A stretch of 64,000 nucleotides of DNA from Trebonia sp963767685 (GCA_963767685.1 CAVYEZ010000001.1:62001-126000); one strand, 5' to 3'; counted from the stretch's first letter, positions 16,716 through 25,589 are shown. A program made the numbers and translations. Notes: a model not told the origin generated them from the letters alone.

Positions 16716-16948
16716 CGGCGGTCCTCGAGCTGATGCGCGAGGATCCGGTCCGGCGGCAGGGCCGGGGCGGTCGCGGCCTTGCGGGCGCGGACCTCCGCGA
16801 GGAGGGCCTCCGCATCGGGCTGGCGGGCGAGGTCTATGAGCTTGGACCGGAGGTACTCCTGGAGCGAGCGCCCGGTCGCCGCCGCCCGCGCCGCGAGCTC
16901 GTCGCGCGTCTCATCCGGTACATCGCGGATCGTGATCGACGTCGTCAT
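16712..16948 (-). CDS. vapB: VapB/FitA-type antitoxin
   Basis: A 78-residue protein with an N-terminal ribbon-helix-helix (TTSITIRDVPDETRDELAARAAATGRSLQEYLRSKL) of the FitA-like type. Its C-terminal tail (ALPPDRILAHQLEDRR) fits the usual VapC-neutralising segment. The stop overlaps the toxin ATG by four bases. The start at 16948 is only three bases from a 31-base inverted repeat, indicating a leaderless or very short transcript and tight autorepression. Confidence 0.88.
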   Translation of the reverse strand: MTTSITIRDVPDETRDELAARAAATGRSLQEYLRSKLIDLARQPDAEALLAEVRARKAATAPALPPDRILAHQLEDRR

Positions 16949-16951
16949 AGC

Positions 16952-16982
16952 TGCATTATGCTGCGATCAGCAGCATAATGCA
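16952..16982. promoter_or_regulatory. VapB operator
   Basis: TGCATTATGCTGC and GCAGCATAATGCA form a perfect 13-base inverted repeat around GATCA, directly upstream of the vapB start. The AT-rich core (TTATG/CATAAT) doubles as a -10-like element, so antitoxin binding would block transcription. Confidence 0.82.
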
Positions 16983-17310
16983 ATCGGTGCAGCTCACCCG
17001 AAGGGGGCTTCCGACTAGGAGCCTCGCCTGATTCCCGGTTAACCGCCGGCATGCGAGCCGGCGCAGCAGGTCCTTCGGCGGGAAGCTCAGCCAGCTCGTC
17101 CAGCGATCCGGCCGTTATGGCCTCCCCGGCGAGTCCGTAAGCCCGCCGCGACGACGCAAGCAGGCTTGGCCGGTTCCGGACAGAGTTGTTGATCAGTGTG
17201 CGGAACGGATTTATAGCTGATGCGTTGGATCGTTTCAATCCGGAACGCATCGTGGCACCACCGGTAGCAAACAAAGCCGCGCGCGCCACCCTCGAGGCAG
17301 GAGCTACAGG
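16983..17310. promoter_or_regulatory. Upstream region of the rhamnosidase gene, with a hairpin
   Basis: No gene is called in these 328 bases. GATGCGTT (17219-17226) and AACGCATC (17244-17251) form an inverted repeat. It encloses GGATCGTTTCAATCC (17227-17241), which resembles a LacI-family operator core (CGTTTCA). Similar cores occur at about 21639-21652 and 21713-21726. This is a plausible sugar-responsive operator for the downstream glycosidase. A -10/-35 pair is not obvious. Confidence 0.45.
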
Positions 17311-20300
17311 ATGAGGAAGAAGATGAGGGAGAGGCTGCGCCGCCGGGCGCCTTCATCGCGCCGATCCGGCCCCACCAGCGGGCCGCTGACCCGCCGCTTG
17401 CGGGCCATCGCCGCAGTCGTGCTTCCCCTGACCCTGGCCCTTTTGGGCCTTACATTCACCGGCGCCTCCGCATTCGGCGCCCAGCCAGCCCAGCCAGCAC
17501 AGTCAACCCACCCAGTAGTCAGCGAGCTCACCACCAACAGCATCACCGACCCGCTCGGGATCGACTCAAGTCATCCGCTGCTCGGCTGGGTCATCAACTC
17601 GGCGGCGCGCGGGGTCTCGCAGGGCAGGTACGAGATTCGCGTCGCCACGAATGAGAACAACTTGGTTAGCGGCCAGCACCTGGTGTGGGACTCGCGCACC
17701 GTGGACTCCGCGCAGTCGTTCAACGTCTCCTACGGCGGTCCGGCGCTCGCGTCCACCACCCGCTACTACTGGCAGGTCCAGGTATGGGACAACAACGGCA
17801 ACAGTTCCGGCTGGAGCCAGCCCGCCTGGTTCGAGACCGCGTTCCTTGACCCCAGCCAGTTCCAGGGCAGCTGGATCACCAGCGCCACGCCGGCTGGCGG
17901 CAGCGAGCTGCTGCTGCGCAAGGATTTCACGCTGGCGAGCCAGTCGGGGGGCCAGCCAGGCAGCCGGGCCATCACCCGGGCGCGCCTCTACGTCGCGGGC
18001 CTCAGCTACCCGTACCTGTACGTCAACGGGCACTCGGTGACCGATGATGTGCTTAACACGGACTTCACCACCTACGACAAGACCGTGGACTACTCCACCT
18101 ACGACGTCACGCAGCTGGTGCGCCCCGGGTCCGACGCGCTCGCGGTGAGCCTCGGCAACGGCTTCTACGCCGGCGGTGCCGACGACTACCCGGCCAGCGG
18201 CGAGTCCTGGCAGCCGGGCGTGCCCACGCTGAAGCTCGAACTCGAAGTGTGGTACGCCGACGGCACCTCGGCGCAGGTGGTAAGCGACGGTTCCTGGAAG
18301 GTCACCACCGGCCCCACGACCGCCAACTCGCCGGCCGCCGAGACCTACGACGCGCGCCTGGCGAAGCCGGGGTGGACGCAGCCCGGCTATGACGACAGCG
18401 GCTGGGGTGGCGCCGGAATCGTGCCTGTGTCGAGCACGGTCCCCTCGTACTCCGGGTCGCCCACCGCGGACTGGATCTGGAACACGCCGGGCGCGACGGC
18501 CAGCACGGCGCCGGGGACGATCTACCTGCGCAAGACGTTCACCGTCACCGACCCGTCGACCATCTCAAGCGCGGTGCTGCGCGTCAACGCCGACGACGGC
18601 GAGATGACCTACGTCAACGGGACGCTGGTCGCCAACCAGCCGGTCGCCGTCAACGCCTGGCAGACATCGCAGGTCAGCGACATCAAGTCGCTGCTGGTGC
18701 CGGGCACGAACGTGATCGCGATCGCGGGCATCCCGGACGACGGCGCGAACAGCGTCATCGCGGCCGCGCAAATCGACTCAACGCGGATCGTGACCGACGC
18801 GACCTGGAAGGCTCTCCCCGGTACGCCCGCCACGCCGCCCGCCGGCTGGAACACCGCCAGCTTCGACGATTCTTCCTGGCCCGCGGCGGACGTGTCCGCC
18901 GCCTACGGCACCGGCCCATGGGGCACCGGCGTCCAAGGTCCCGTGACCGCGCCCGCCGGGGTCCTCCGGGCGGATCTGATCCCGCCGGTCGAGCAGACTT
19001 CGACGATCAAGCCGGTGAAGGTCACCGACCAGCCCGGCGTGACCGTGCCGGTCCCCTCGTACTCAGGGACGCCGACCGCGGACTGGCTCTGGAACACCGC
19101 CAACGCGGCCAGCACCACCACCGCGGGCACCATCTACCTGCGCAAGACCTTCACCGTCACCGACCCGTCCACCATCTCAAGCGCCGTCCTGCGCGTCAAC
19201 GGCGACGACGGCGAGGTCGCCTTCGTCAACGGGACGCAGGTCACCAGCTCGCCGGGCACCGTGACCAACGGCTGGCAGACCTCTCAGGTCGCCAACATCA
19301 AGTCGCTGCTCGTAGCGGGCACCAACGTGATCGCGATCGAGGGCCTGGACACCCAGGCCAATGCCAGCGGGATCATCGCCGCCGCGCAGCTCGACTCGAC
19401 GCGGATCGTGACCGACGGGACCTGGAAGGCCCTCCCCGGCACACCCGCCACCCCGCCCGACGGCTGGAACACCGCCAGCTTCGACGACTCCTCCTGGCCC
19501 GCCGCGACCGTCCTCGGCGGCTACGGCATCTCTCCCTGGGGCACCGGCATCCAGGACCCGGCGGGGCCGTCGAAGGTCTATGACTTCAGGATCACCACCT
19601 CCGGGTGGACGCGGATCACGATGCGGGGAACGGCCGGCACCGAGGTCCAGATTAAGTACTCCGAGCAGCTCAACTCCGACGGAACGGTACAGAGCGAGGG
19701 CAACGGCAGCGCCGGCCAGACAGACACCTACATCCTCAAGGGCGGCGGTCCCGAGACCTATGAGCCGAAGTACGGCTGGAAGGGCTACCGGTACGTCGAG
19801 GTGACGACGAGCTCAGCCACCGCGGGCGGCACCGCGCCGCCGTTGCCGGACATCGTCTCGGTCACCGGGGTCATCGCGCACACGGCCCTGGCCACGTCGG
19901 GCAACTTCACCAGCTCGAGCAGCCTGCTGAACGAGATGCACACCGCGATGGCGAACACCATCCTCAACAACCAGTACTCCTACGGCAGCGACACCCCGGT
20001 GTACGAGAAGGGAGGGTGGACTAACGACAACGGCGACTACTCGGACTCGGAGATGGATAACTTCGGCGCCGAGGCCTACTACGCCCACATGATGCAGAAC
20101 TTCGACGACTCGCAGGACTCGGCGGGCAACATCGGGTGGCTCGTGCCGACTCAGCCGGGCGGCGACAACGTCGACCCGTTGTGGGGCGGCTCGTTCCTGC
20201 TGATCGAGTACAACATGTACCAGGACTACGACGACCTCGCCGTGATCAGCCGCGACTACAGCCACATGGCGGCCTACGTGGACGACCTGGCGAGCCAGAT

Positions 20301-21291
20301 CGCGCCGAGCGGCTACATCTACCAGGGCACGACGTTCGGCGACTGGTCGGTTCCGGGCAACGCCAACCCGCCCTCCAGCGAGATGCTCGGCAGCATGTTC
20401 CTGTACCGGGAGACCGCGGACCTGGCCCTCATGGCCGCGGCGATCGGCAACACCGCCGGCGCGAGCAAGTACGACAGCCTCGCGGCGACCATCGCCGCGG
20501 CCGTCAACAACGAGTTCTACGACGCCGCCAACCATGACTACCGCGACCCGACCGGGCTCAACTCCCACGCGCTCGGCGGCCCGAACGGCGTCATCACCTC
20601 CACCGCCTACGACCAGACGGCCAACGTGTACGGCCTCGCGTTCGGCCTGGCTCCGCAAGGGGACCAGCAGGCGATCGCGGCCGGCCTGGCCGCCAACGTC
20701 ACCGCGCAGGGGAACCACCTGGCCACCGGGGCCAACGGATCGAAGTACATCCTCCCGATGCTGACCGATTACGGCTACGGCAACCTTGCCTACCTCGTCG
20801 CCACCAACCCGACCGCTCCCGGCTGGGGGCAGTGGTTCCTGCAGTGCGGCGCCACCACCATGTGGGAGGCGTGGGAGAACAGTTCCTGCAATTCGGCCCG
20901 CTCCCGTGACCACGCCTTCATGGGCACGGTCGACGACTGGCTGTTCTCAAACGTCGCCGGAATCCAGTCCACCTCCCCGGGCTTCCGAACGGCCGCGATC
21001 GATCCGTCCCCGGTCACCGGCCTCAGTTACGCGTCGGCCTACGAGACCACGCCGCTGGGGCGGGTGAGCTCAAGCTGGACCGTCTCGGGGACCAGCTTCG
21101 CGCTCACCGCGCAGGTCCCGGTCGGCTCGCGGGCAACCGTGTGCGTCCCCGCCGCCAGCGCCCAGTCGGTGACGGAGAGCGGGAAACCGGTCGGCAGCGC
21201 CAGCGGCGTGACCGTGACCGGCATGCAGGGCTCCTGCCTGCAACTGCAGGTCGGATCCGGGACATACCGGTTCCACTCGACGATGTCCTGA
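17311..21291 (+). CDS. Secreted GH78 alpha-L-rhamnosidase
   Basis: A 1326-residue protein with an Arg-rich N-terminus and a signal segment (IAAVVLPLTLALLGLTFTG, about 32-52). A fibronectin-like domain follows, then the N-terminal beta-sandwich of bacterial rhamnosidases (LYVAGLSYPYLYVNGHSV). The (alpha/alpha)6 catalytic domain begins near residue 860 and carries SDTPVYEKGGWTNDNGDYS. A C-terminal beta domain ends the protein. It should release terminal rhamnose from plant or microbial glycans outside the cell. Two near-identical inserts (about residues 377-545 and 581-750) lengthen it beyond the usual 900-1100 residues. The ATG at 17311 has a GGAG site. It is followed by a strong terminator. 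Confidence 0.9.
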   Translation: MRKKMRERLRRRAPSSRRSGPTSGPLTRRLRAIAAVVLPLTLALLGLTFTGASAFGAQPAQPAQSTHPVVSELTTNSITDPLGIDSSHPLLGWVINSAARGVSQGRYEIRVATNENNLVSGQHLVWDSRTVDSAQSFNVSYGGPALASTTRYYWQVQVWDNNGNSSGWSQPAWFETAFLDPSQFQGSWITSATPAGGSELLLRKDFTLASQSGGQPGSRAITRARLYVAGLSYPYLYVNGHSVTDDVLNTDFTTYDKTVDYSTYDVTQLVRPGSDALAVSLGNGFYAGGADDYPASGESWQPGVPTLKLELEVWYADGTSAQVVSDGSWKVTTGPTTANSPAAETYDARLAKPGWTQPGYDDSGWGGAGIVPVSSTVPSYSGSPTADWIWNTPGATASTAPGTIYLRKTFTVTDPSTISSAVLRVNADDGEMTYVNGTLVANQPVAVNAWQTSQVSDIKSLLVPGTNVIAIAGIPDDGANSVIAAAQIDSTRIVTDATWKALPGTPATPPAGWNTASFDDSSWPAADVSAAYGTGPWGTGVQGPVTAPAGVLRADLIPPVEQTSTIKPVKVTDQPGVTVPVPSYSGTPTADWLWNTANAASTTTAGTIYLRKTFTVTDPSTISSAVLRVNGDDGEVAFVNGTQVTSSPGTVTNGWQTSQVANIKSLLVAGTNVIAIEGLDTQANASGIIAAAQLDSTRIVTDGTWKALPGTPATPPDGWNTASFDDSSWPAATVLGGYGISPWGTGIQDPAGPSKVYDFRITTSGWTRITMRGTAGTEVQIKYSEQLNSDGTVQSEGNGSAGQTDTYILKGGGPETYEPKYGWKGYRYVEVTTSSATAGGTAPPLPDIVSVTGVIAHTALATSGNFTSSSSLLNEMHTAMANTILNNQYSYGSDTPVYEKGGWTNDNGDYSDSEMDNFGAEAYYAHMMQNFDDSQDSAGNIGWLVPTQPGGDNVDPLWGGSFLLIEYNMYQDYDDLAVISRDYSHMAAYVDDLASQIAPSGYIYQGTTFGDWSVPGNANPPSSEMLGSMFLYRETADLALMAAAIGNTAGASKYDSLAATIAAAVNNEFYDAANHDYRDPTGLNSHALGGPNGVITSTAYDQTANVYGLAFGLAPQGDQQAIAAGLAANVTAQGNHLATGANGSKYILPMLTDYGYGNLAYLVATNPTAPGWGQWFLQCGATTMWEAWENSSCNSARSRDHAFMGTVDDWLFSNVAGIQSTSPGFRTAAIDPSPVTGLSYASAYETTPLGRVSSSWTVSGTSFALTAQVPVGSRATVCVPAASAQSVTESGKPVGSASGVTVTGMQGSCLQLQVGSGTYRFHSTMS
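18441..18945 (+). repeat. Internal module copy 1 in the rhamnosidase
   Basis: This encodes a sugar-binding-like beta-sandwich (PSYSGSPTADWIWNT to GPWGTGVQGP). It includes IYLRKTFTVTDPSTISSAVL and TWKALPGTPATPP, which recur nearly verbatim in the second copy. High nucleotide identity suggests a recent in-gene duplication. Confidence 0.8.
19053..19560 (+). repeat. Internal module copy 2 in the rhamnosidase
   Basis: Second copy of the module, beginning PSYSGTPTADWLWNT and ending SPWGTGIQDP. Between the copies sits a short piece of the host domain (LRADLIPPVEQTSTIKPVKV), which continues after this copy (KVYDFRITTSGWTRI). The modules were therefore inserted at two separate sites in the host domain. 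Confidence 0.8.
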
Positions 21292-21308
21292 CCTGATCCG
21301 CGGGTGAC

Positions 21309-21351
21309 AAGGGCCCGCCTCACGGCGAGATCACCGTGAGGCGGGCCCTTT
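21309..21351. terminator. Bidirectional terminator between rhamnosidase and LuxR genes
   Basis: A perfect stem of about 17 bases (AAGGGCCCGCCTCACGG paired with its complement) with an 8-base loop, followed by a short T run. It separates two convergent genes and can serve both. Confidence 0.85.
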
Positions 21352-21578
21352 CATACCAGCCCCTGCCGCACCGCCCACACCACGACCTGGATGGACGAGG
21401 CGAACCCGAGCCGGTCGCAGATGGCCTTCACCCGGCGGCGCACGGTCCGCTCGGAGGTGTTCATCCGCCGCGCCACCGCGTCGAGCGGCAGCCCGCCCGC
21501 TATCAGCCTCAGCACCTCTACGTCCTGGTGGCTCAGCTCGGCCGCCGATCCGGGCGCCGCAGGGCCAGGGTCGGCCAT
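21351..21578 (-). CDS. Small LuxR-type helix-turn-helix protein
   Basis: A 75-residue protein consisting almost only of a LuxR/GerE DNA-binding domain (LSHQDVEVLRLIAGGLPLDAVARRMNTSERTVRRRVKAICDRLGFASSIQVVVWAVRQGLV). No receiver or sensor domain is present. I prefer the ATG at 21578, which has GGAGG seven bases upstream; a GTG at 21587 is also possible. It is convergent with the rhamnosidase. Stand-alone LuxR domains of this kind are common in actinobacteria and their targets are usually unknown. Confidence 0.78.
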   Translation of the reverse strand: MADPGPAAPGSAAELSHQDVEVLRLIAGGLPLDAVARRMNTSERTVRRRVKAICDRLGFASSIQVVVWAVRQGLV

Positions 21579-21587
21579 GAGTCGCAC

Positions 21588-21840
21588 CTCCGCGCGTCAT
21601 CCCAGGAGCGCCGCGACCCCGGCGCCCTGCCTGCGAATGGAACGTTTCAATCGCTGATCTGTAGTCAAGACTTGGCCGCTGGAGGTGTCAATATGTGTCC
21701 GCAGGCTCGAAACTGAAACGTTATAACCCCGCCGTTGAGGGTTCCGCCGTCTCCCAGCCGCCCCGTCACGCAAACCGATGATCCCGAACGGAAGCGGCAT
21801 TCTCAGCCCCGCCCACTGGGCCCGCCAGCGGCGGCTGCGC
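21588..21840. promoter_or_regulatory. LuxR upstream region with two LacI-like half-palindromes
   Basis: No gene is called in these 250 bases. GGAACGTTTCAATC (21639-21652) and CTGAAACGTTATAA (21713-21726) each contain an ACGTT core flanked by TTTCA or TGAAA. This is the pattern of LacI/GalR operators and resembles the element upstream of the rhamnosidase. Confidence 0.35.
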
Positions 21841-22008
21841 TCAAGGGCGCTTCAGGAAGATGAAGTAGCAGGCGGCGAACACCGCGACAATGCCGATGTT
21901 TGACAGCAGTCGCGCCCAGAACTGGTGCCTGAGGAACAAGATGTCCACGCTAACGATGATGGCCACCATCACGAGCACGTAGACCGCGGCCAGTACCTGT
22001 CTTCCCAC
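21841..22008 (-). CDS. Small two-helix membrane protein
   Basis: A 55-residue protein starting at a GTG (22006-22008) with AGGAAGG about six bases upstream, and ending TGA at 21841-21843. It contains two hydrophobic stretches, AAVYVLVMVAIIVSVDILFL and LLSNIGIVAVFAACYFIFL, separated by RHQFWAR, and ends in a basic KRP. This is a helical hairpin in the membrane. The function is unknown. The frame is clean and the start site convincing, although the gene is easily missed because of its size. Confidence 0.7.
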   Translation of the reverse strand: MGRQVLAAVYVLVMVAIIVSVDILFLRHQFWARLLSNIGIVAVFAACYFIFLKRP

Positions 22009-22121
22009 CGTTCCTTCCTACTCTGTGCGACGGAGCGGGGCAAGAGCGGCACCGCGGAGCACGGGCGGCACCGCGGTCGGGTACTGTTCGGCCGGTGAGC
22101 GGCGGAGGTGCAGAGGTGCCC

Positions 22122-22859
22122 ATGAACAGGGCGGGCGCGACGGCCAGGTCTTACTCGCCGTCGTGGCGGCTGGCCTCGGTCATCGTGATTCGCCTCGTCG
22201 TCCACGCGCTGCTCAGGAACAAGTGGGGCGGCCGGGAGCACGTCCCCAGGAGCGGCGGGGTGATCCTCGCTGTGAACCACCTGTCGTACGTCGACTTTGC
22301 CCCCGACGGCGTCTTCATCCACGCCTGCGGCCGCTACCCGGTGTTCATGATCAAGTCGTCGGCATTCGAGTTGAAGGGCATCGGCGGGTTCCTGCGCAAG
22401 GCGGGGCAGCTGCCGGTGTACCGCGGCAGCGGGGATGCCGCCCTGGTGCTGAAGGAAGCAGAGAAGCGGCTGGCCGAAGGCGCGGCCGTCATCTTCTACC
22501 CGGAAGGGACCACGACCCTCGACCGCGCCTGGTGGCCGATGGCCGCCAGGACCGGTGTCGCCCGGCTCGCCCTGGCCACGGGCGCGCCGGTGATCCCGGT
22601 CGCGAACTGGGGCACCCAGGAAATCGTCCCCCTCGGCACGAGGAAACTGAGGCTGTTCCCCCGTAAGACCGTGCACGTAGTGGCCGGCCCGCCCGTTGAC
22701 CTGTCGCAGTGGTCCGGGCAGCAGGACTCCGCCGAGGCGCTCCGCGCGGCCACCGACGAGATCATGGCCCAGGTCACGGACCTGGTCGGCCAGCTCCGCA
22801 GCGAGACCCCGCCCTCCGTCCCGTACGACCCGAGGAACCCGCTGGCCGGACCGGCATAG
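22122..22859 (+). CDS. 1-acyl-sn-glycerol-3-phosphate acyltransferase family protein
   Basis: A 245-residue protein of the PlsC-type acyltransferase fold. The catalytic HX4D motif is NHLSYVD (H53, D58) and the acceptor motif is YPEGTTT (E128-G129-T130). It probably acylates lysophosphatidate or a related lipid at the inner face of the membrane. A GTG at 22095 is an alternative start, but the ATG at 22122 fits homologues. A 64-base piece of this gene (22367-22430) is duplicated at 27225-27288. The next gene begins 11 bases after its stop, suggesting an operon. Confidence 0.85.
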   Translation: MNRAGATARSYSPSWRLASVIVIRLVVHALLRNKWGGREHVPRSGGVILAVNHLSYVDFAPDGVFIHACGRYPVFMIKSSAFELKGIGGFLRKAGQLPVYRGSGDAALVLKEAEKRLAEGAAVIFYPEGTTTLDRAWWPMAARTGVARLALATGAPVIPVANWGTQEIVPLGTRKLRLFPRKTVHVVAGPPVDLSQWSGQQDSAEALRAATDEIMAQVTDLVGQLRSETPPSVPYDPRNPLAGPA

Positions 22860-22869
22860 CATCGACGTC

Positions 22870-23298
22870 GTGACTAGCCATGAGGCGGCCCCGCCCAGCC
22901 GCAGTCAAGAGCGGGTCGTCGCCGAGTTCCGGGCCCGCGGCGGCCGGGTCGGCGGGTACCACGCCACCATGCAGCTGCTCCTGCTGACCACGACCGGCGC
23001 GCGAACCGGCCAGCGCCGCGCCGTCCCGCTCACGTACCTGCCCGACGGCGACCGCTACATCGTGACGGCAGGCAACGCCGGCTCCGACCGGCACCCGGCC
23101 TGGTACTACAACCTGGCCGCGAACCCTGACGTCACCGTCGAGGTGGGGACCGAGGCGTTCAAGGCCGTCGCGATCATCGCCGACGAGGCGGAGCGCGGGG
23201 CCCTGCACGAGCTCTTCGCCGCGGCCTACCCCCAGCTGGACGGCTATCAGGCCCAGACCACCCGCCAGATCCCCATCGTCATCCTCAGGCGCCGCTAA
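22870..23298 (+). CDS. Ddn-like F420H2-dependent reductase (DUF385-type)
   Basis: A 142-residue protein with the deazaflavin-dependent nitroreductase pattern. The evidence is an N-terminal helix, TTTGARTGQRRAVPLTYLPDGDRYIVTAGNAGSDRHPAWYYNLAANPDVTVEV, and a C-terminal ...IPIVILRR. These enzymes use F420H2 to reduce quinones or other electrophiles, protecting against oxidative stress. The GTG start lies just after the acyltransferase stop, so the two genes are probably co-transcribed. Confidence 0.87.
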   Translation: MTSHEAAPPSRSQERVVAEFRARGGRVGGYHATMQLLLLTTTGARTGQRRAVPLTYLPDGDRYIVTAGNAGSDRHPAWYYNLAANPDVTVEVGTEAFKAVAIIADEAERGALHELFAAAYPQLDGYQAQTTRQIPIVILRRR

Positions 23299-23310
23299 CA
23301 GTCACGTCAG

Positions 23311-24003
23311 TCATACGCTAGTACTCCCGCCCCCCTCACCAGTTTGCTGTGGGCCTTTAGGCAATTCCACCAACGTAAGCTTGTTACCGAAAGGATCTTC
23401 TACCACTACAACCCTGCGAGCGGATCCATCTTCGCGTTTGACTACCAGCTTGCCTCCGGCGCCCTCGAATACCGTAACCGCGTGTTCTACTGATTCAACT
23501 AGGAAATCCGTTTCGGGATGGAGCTTCGTGCTGAGCACCAGTTCGGCATCGCCGAGACGGACGGCGGCCATGTCTTCCTTCTTCCAAATCGTTTGCATGC
23601 CAAGCTGTTCCCGGTAGAAGTCGAGGCCCTGCTCGATACTCGGCACTTTTACTACTACCGCATGGACTTTCTTGAGCACAGGAACGTCGTCGTACCGGGC
23701 GTCTACGGTTATGAGTTCACCGGCTTTAATGTCTCTGAGTGCTATATCGGCATGCTGTCCGTGGTCATTTCTGACGTTGGGATTTTCCGAATGGCTTACG
23801 TATCGAGCGGGCTCAGAATACACATAGATTTGCCCACTGACGTTATGTGAGGCGGCGTAGTCTTCGGGTGGCAACTCTTTAAGTTGCCTGAAGGTGATTG
23901 GCGTAAGCTCGTATTCAATAACAACTTCATCTTTCTTGAAGTCGCGAGCCGCATACAAGCCCTTACCCGACATGGCACCTTTGCCGATAATTACGTCGTT
24001 CAT
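23311..24003 (-). CDS. SET-domain protein fused to a VOC (glyoxalase-like) domain
   Basis: A 230-residue fusion. Residues 1-108 look like a compact SET domain: GKGLYAARDFKKDEVVIEY, RYVSHSENPNV in place of RFxNHSCxPN, and GELITVDARYDD in place of GEELTxxY. Residues 112-215 form a VOC domain (KVHAVVVKVPSIEQGLDFYREQLGM ... VVVEDPFGNKLTLVE). SET domains methylate lysines; VOC domains bind metal or small molecules. The region is conspicuously poorer in G+C than its neighbours and uses A/T-ending codons. It sits next to a transposase, pointing to horizontal acquisition. The start at 24003 gives MNDVIIGKG. Confidence 0.8.
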   Translation of the reverse strand: MNDVIIGKGAMSGKGLYAARDFKKDEVVIEYELTPITFRQLKELPPEDYAASHNVSGQIYVYSEPARYVSHSENPNVRNDHGQHADIALRDIKAGELITVDARYDDVPVLKKVHAVVVKVPSIEQGLDFYREQLGMQTIWKKEDMAAVRLGDAELVLSTKLHPETDFLVESVEHAVTVFEGAGGKLVVKREDGSARRVVVVEDPFGNKLTLVELPKGPQQTGEGGGSTSV

Positions 24004-24217
24004 GCTCTGCTCATATCCTAACTTAAGTGCGGCTAACCTCAATCGTTCAGGTGCCTTGAGGGCTGGTTACTGATTGTGCTGGCACCCGTTTTTTGGCCTC
24101 ATGTCTGTTTCTCCTTGGGGCGGGAGGTGCGCGGGGTGCCCGGCGTGCCCGGGTGCGCACCGGCTCCGACCGCGCCGGGGTGGTCCTCCTTCCTCTTGGC
24201 TGGACGGTTCGTGCGGG

Positions 24218-25503
24218 TCAGGCTGGTGCTGGCAGGGCGCAGAGGCGGTGCCAGCAGGCGAGGAACGTGTCCTTCCATGGCCAGTCGGGGCTGATGGCGA
24301 GAGTCCGCTGGCGGGCGTGGCGGGCGAGCCTGGCGGGGATGTGCCAGATCCGGTAGCGGAGCGTGTCCGGGTCAGCGTCGCGGAGTTCCTCATCGTCGTG
24401 GCACCCGAGGAGGCGGGTCCAGGCAGTGAGGTCGGCGGCGATGTTCGCGGCGATGACCCACCCGGCGTTGACCTGCCAGGTCTTCGACGGGAGGGCGCGC
24501 AGGCCCATGGCCTTGGCGGTGCGGACGCCGGCGGTCTCGACGCAGGCGTGCTCGCGGTGGAGGACGTCGATGTACCGGGGGTGGTGGCTGCCGGGGACGC
24601 GGGTCATCAGGTGCGTGATCTCGGCGACGGCCTTGTCCTCCCCGGCGCCGCCGTCCTGGGCGGTGCCGGGCTTCCACGCGCCGGCGGGCAGGAGCCTGAT
24701 GGCGTCCTCGTCGGCCGCGGTGATCATCCACCCGCAGGTGAACAGGGTCTTCCGGCGCGGGGAGCGCAGGGACAGCAGGTGCTTGATGAGCTCGTGGCTG
24801 GCGCGGGCCCCGCCGGCGCGGACCATGATCCTGCGCCGGAGCCGGGCGGGAACCTGCCGGAGGGCCGAGGCCAGCACCTCCTCGTGATCGGTGAACGTGT
24901 CCGGCCCGGCGTTGCCGGGGCGGAGGAGCATGGCCAGGCACTCGCGGGTATCGCGGCACCAGGCGCCCAGCGGGTGGAAGCCGTAGCCCTTCTTCCAGGT
25001 GGGAGCGCCCCTTCCTTGTCTGAGTAGGCGGTGACCAGGGTGGCGTCCATGTCGATGACGACCCAGCCCGTCAGGGTCTTCCCCGCGATCTCCAGCCACG
25101 GGAACCCGGCCGGGGTGTCCTCGATGAGCTTCCACGCGTGCGCGCGGGCCCTCGCCCGGGCCCGGGCGATCCGGTCCAGCATGGCCGGCGTCCCGGCCAG
25201 GTCCAGGGCACGGCGGACCGCCGGGCCGCTCGGCGCGGCCCCGAGCACGGGGGCGAGGTGCGCGAGCAGGGCGATGTCGCTCATGCTCGTGGCGCCCAGC
25301 GCGATCGCGATGGCCAGTGACACGAGCACGCCGCCCCGGTCCAGCAGCGGCGAGGTGCCCTTCTTAAGCAGCGCCGCGCTCAGCTGGCCGGTAAGTCCCG
25401 CCTGGTCGGCGGCCTTGCGGAGCAGTACCGCGCCTGCGTGGCCGACCAGTCCCTTCCCGTCCGCGGTGACCTTCAGGGCATGGTCCCACCCGTTATGCTG
25501 CAT
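24218..25503 (-). mobile_element. IS1380-type transposase gene, frameshifted
   Basis: The N-terminal part (25503 down to about 25013; MQHNGWDHALKVTADGKGLVGHAGAVLLRKAADQ) and C-terminal part (APTWKKGYGFHPLGAWCRDTRECLA ... KDTFLACWHRLCALPAPA) lie in different frames. A single missing base after SDKEGA (about 25005-25015) joins them. DMDATLV and FHPL are typical of the IS1380 DDE transposase. The total of about 430 residues matches the family. Terminal inverted repeats were not identified, so element ends are uncertain. Probably inactive unless rescued by frameshifting. Confidence 0.82.
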
Positions 25504-25589
25504 GGCGAAGAGCGCTCCAGGCTGGAAGTTACGTGCGTGTGGTAACCGCGAATCTCCCAGGTCGAGGGCGCTCTTCGCTCTTAAAGCCG

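Noticed and set aside
19813..20913. 366-residue open frame opposite the rhamnosidase catalytic domain
   Set aside because: Val/Arg/Gly-rich translation typical of antisense frames; the + strand encodes a clear GH78 domain.
25005..25015. Programmed frameshifting in the IS1380-type transposase
   Set aside because: No slippery heptamer or downstream structure was seen, and IS1380 transposases are normally a single frame. A plain one-base loss is simpler.
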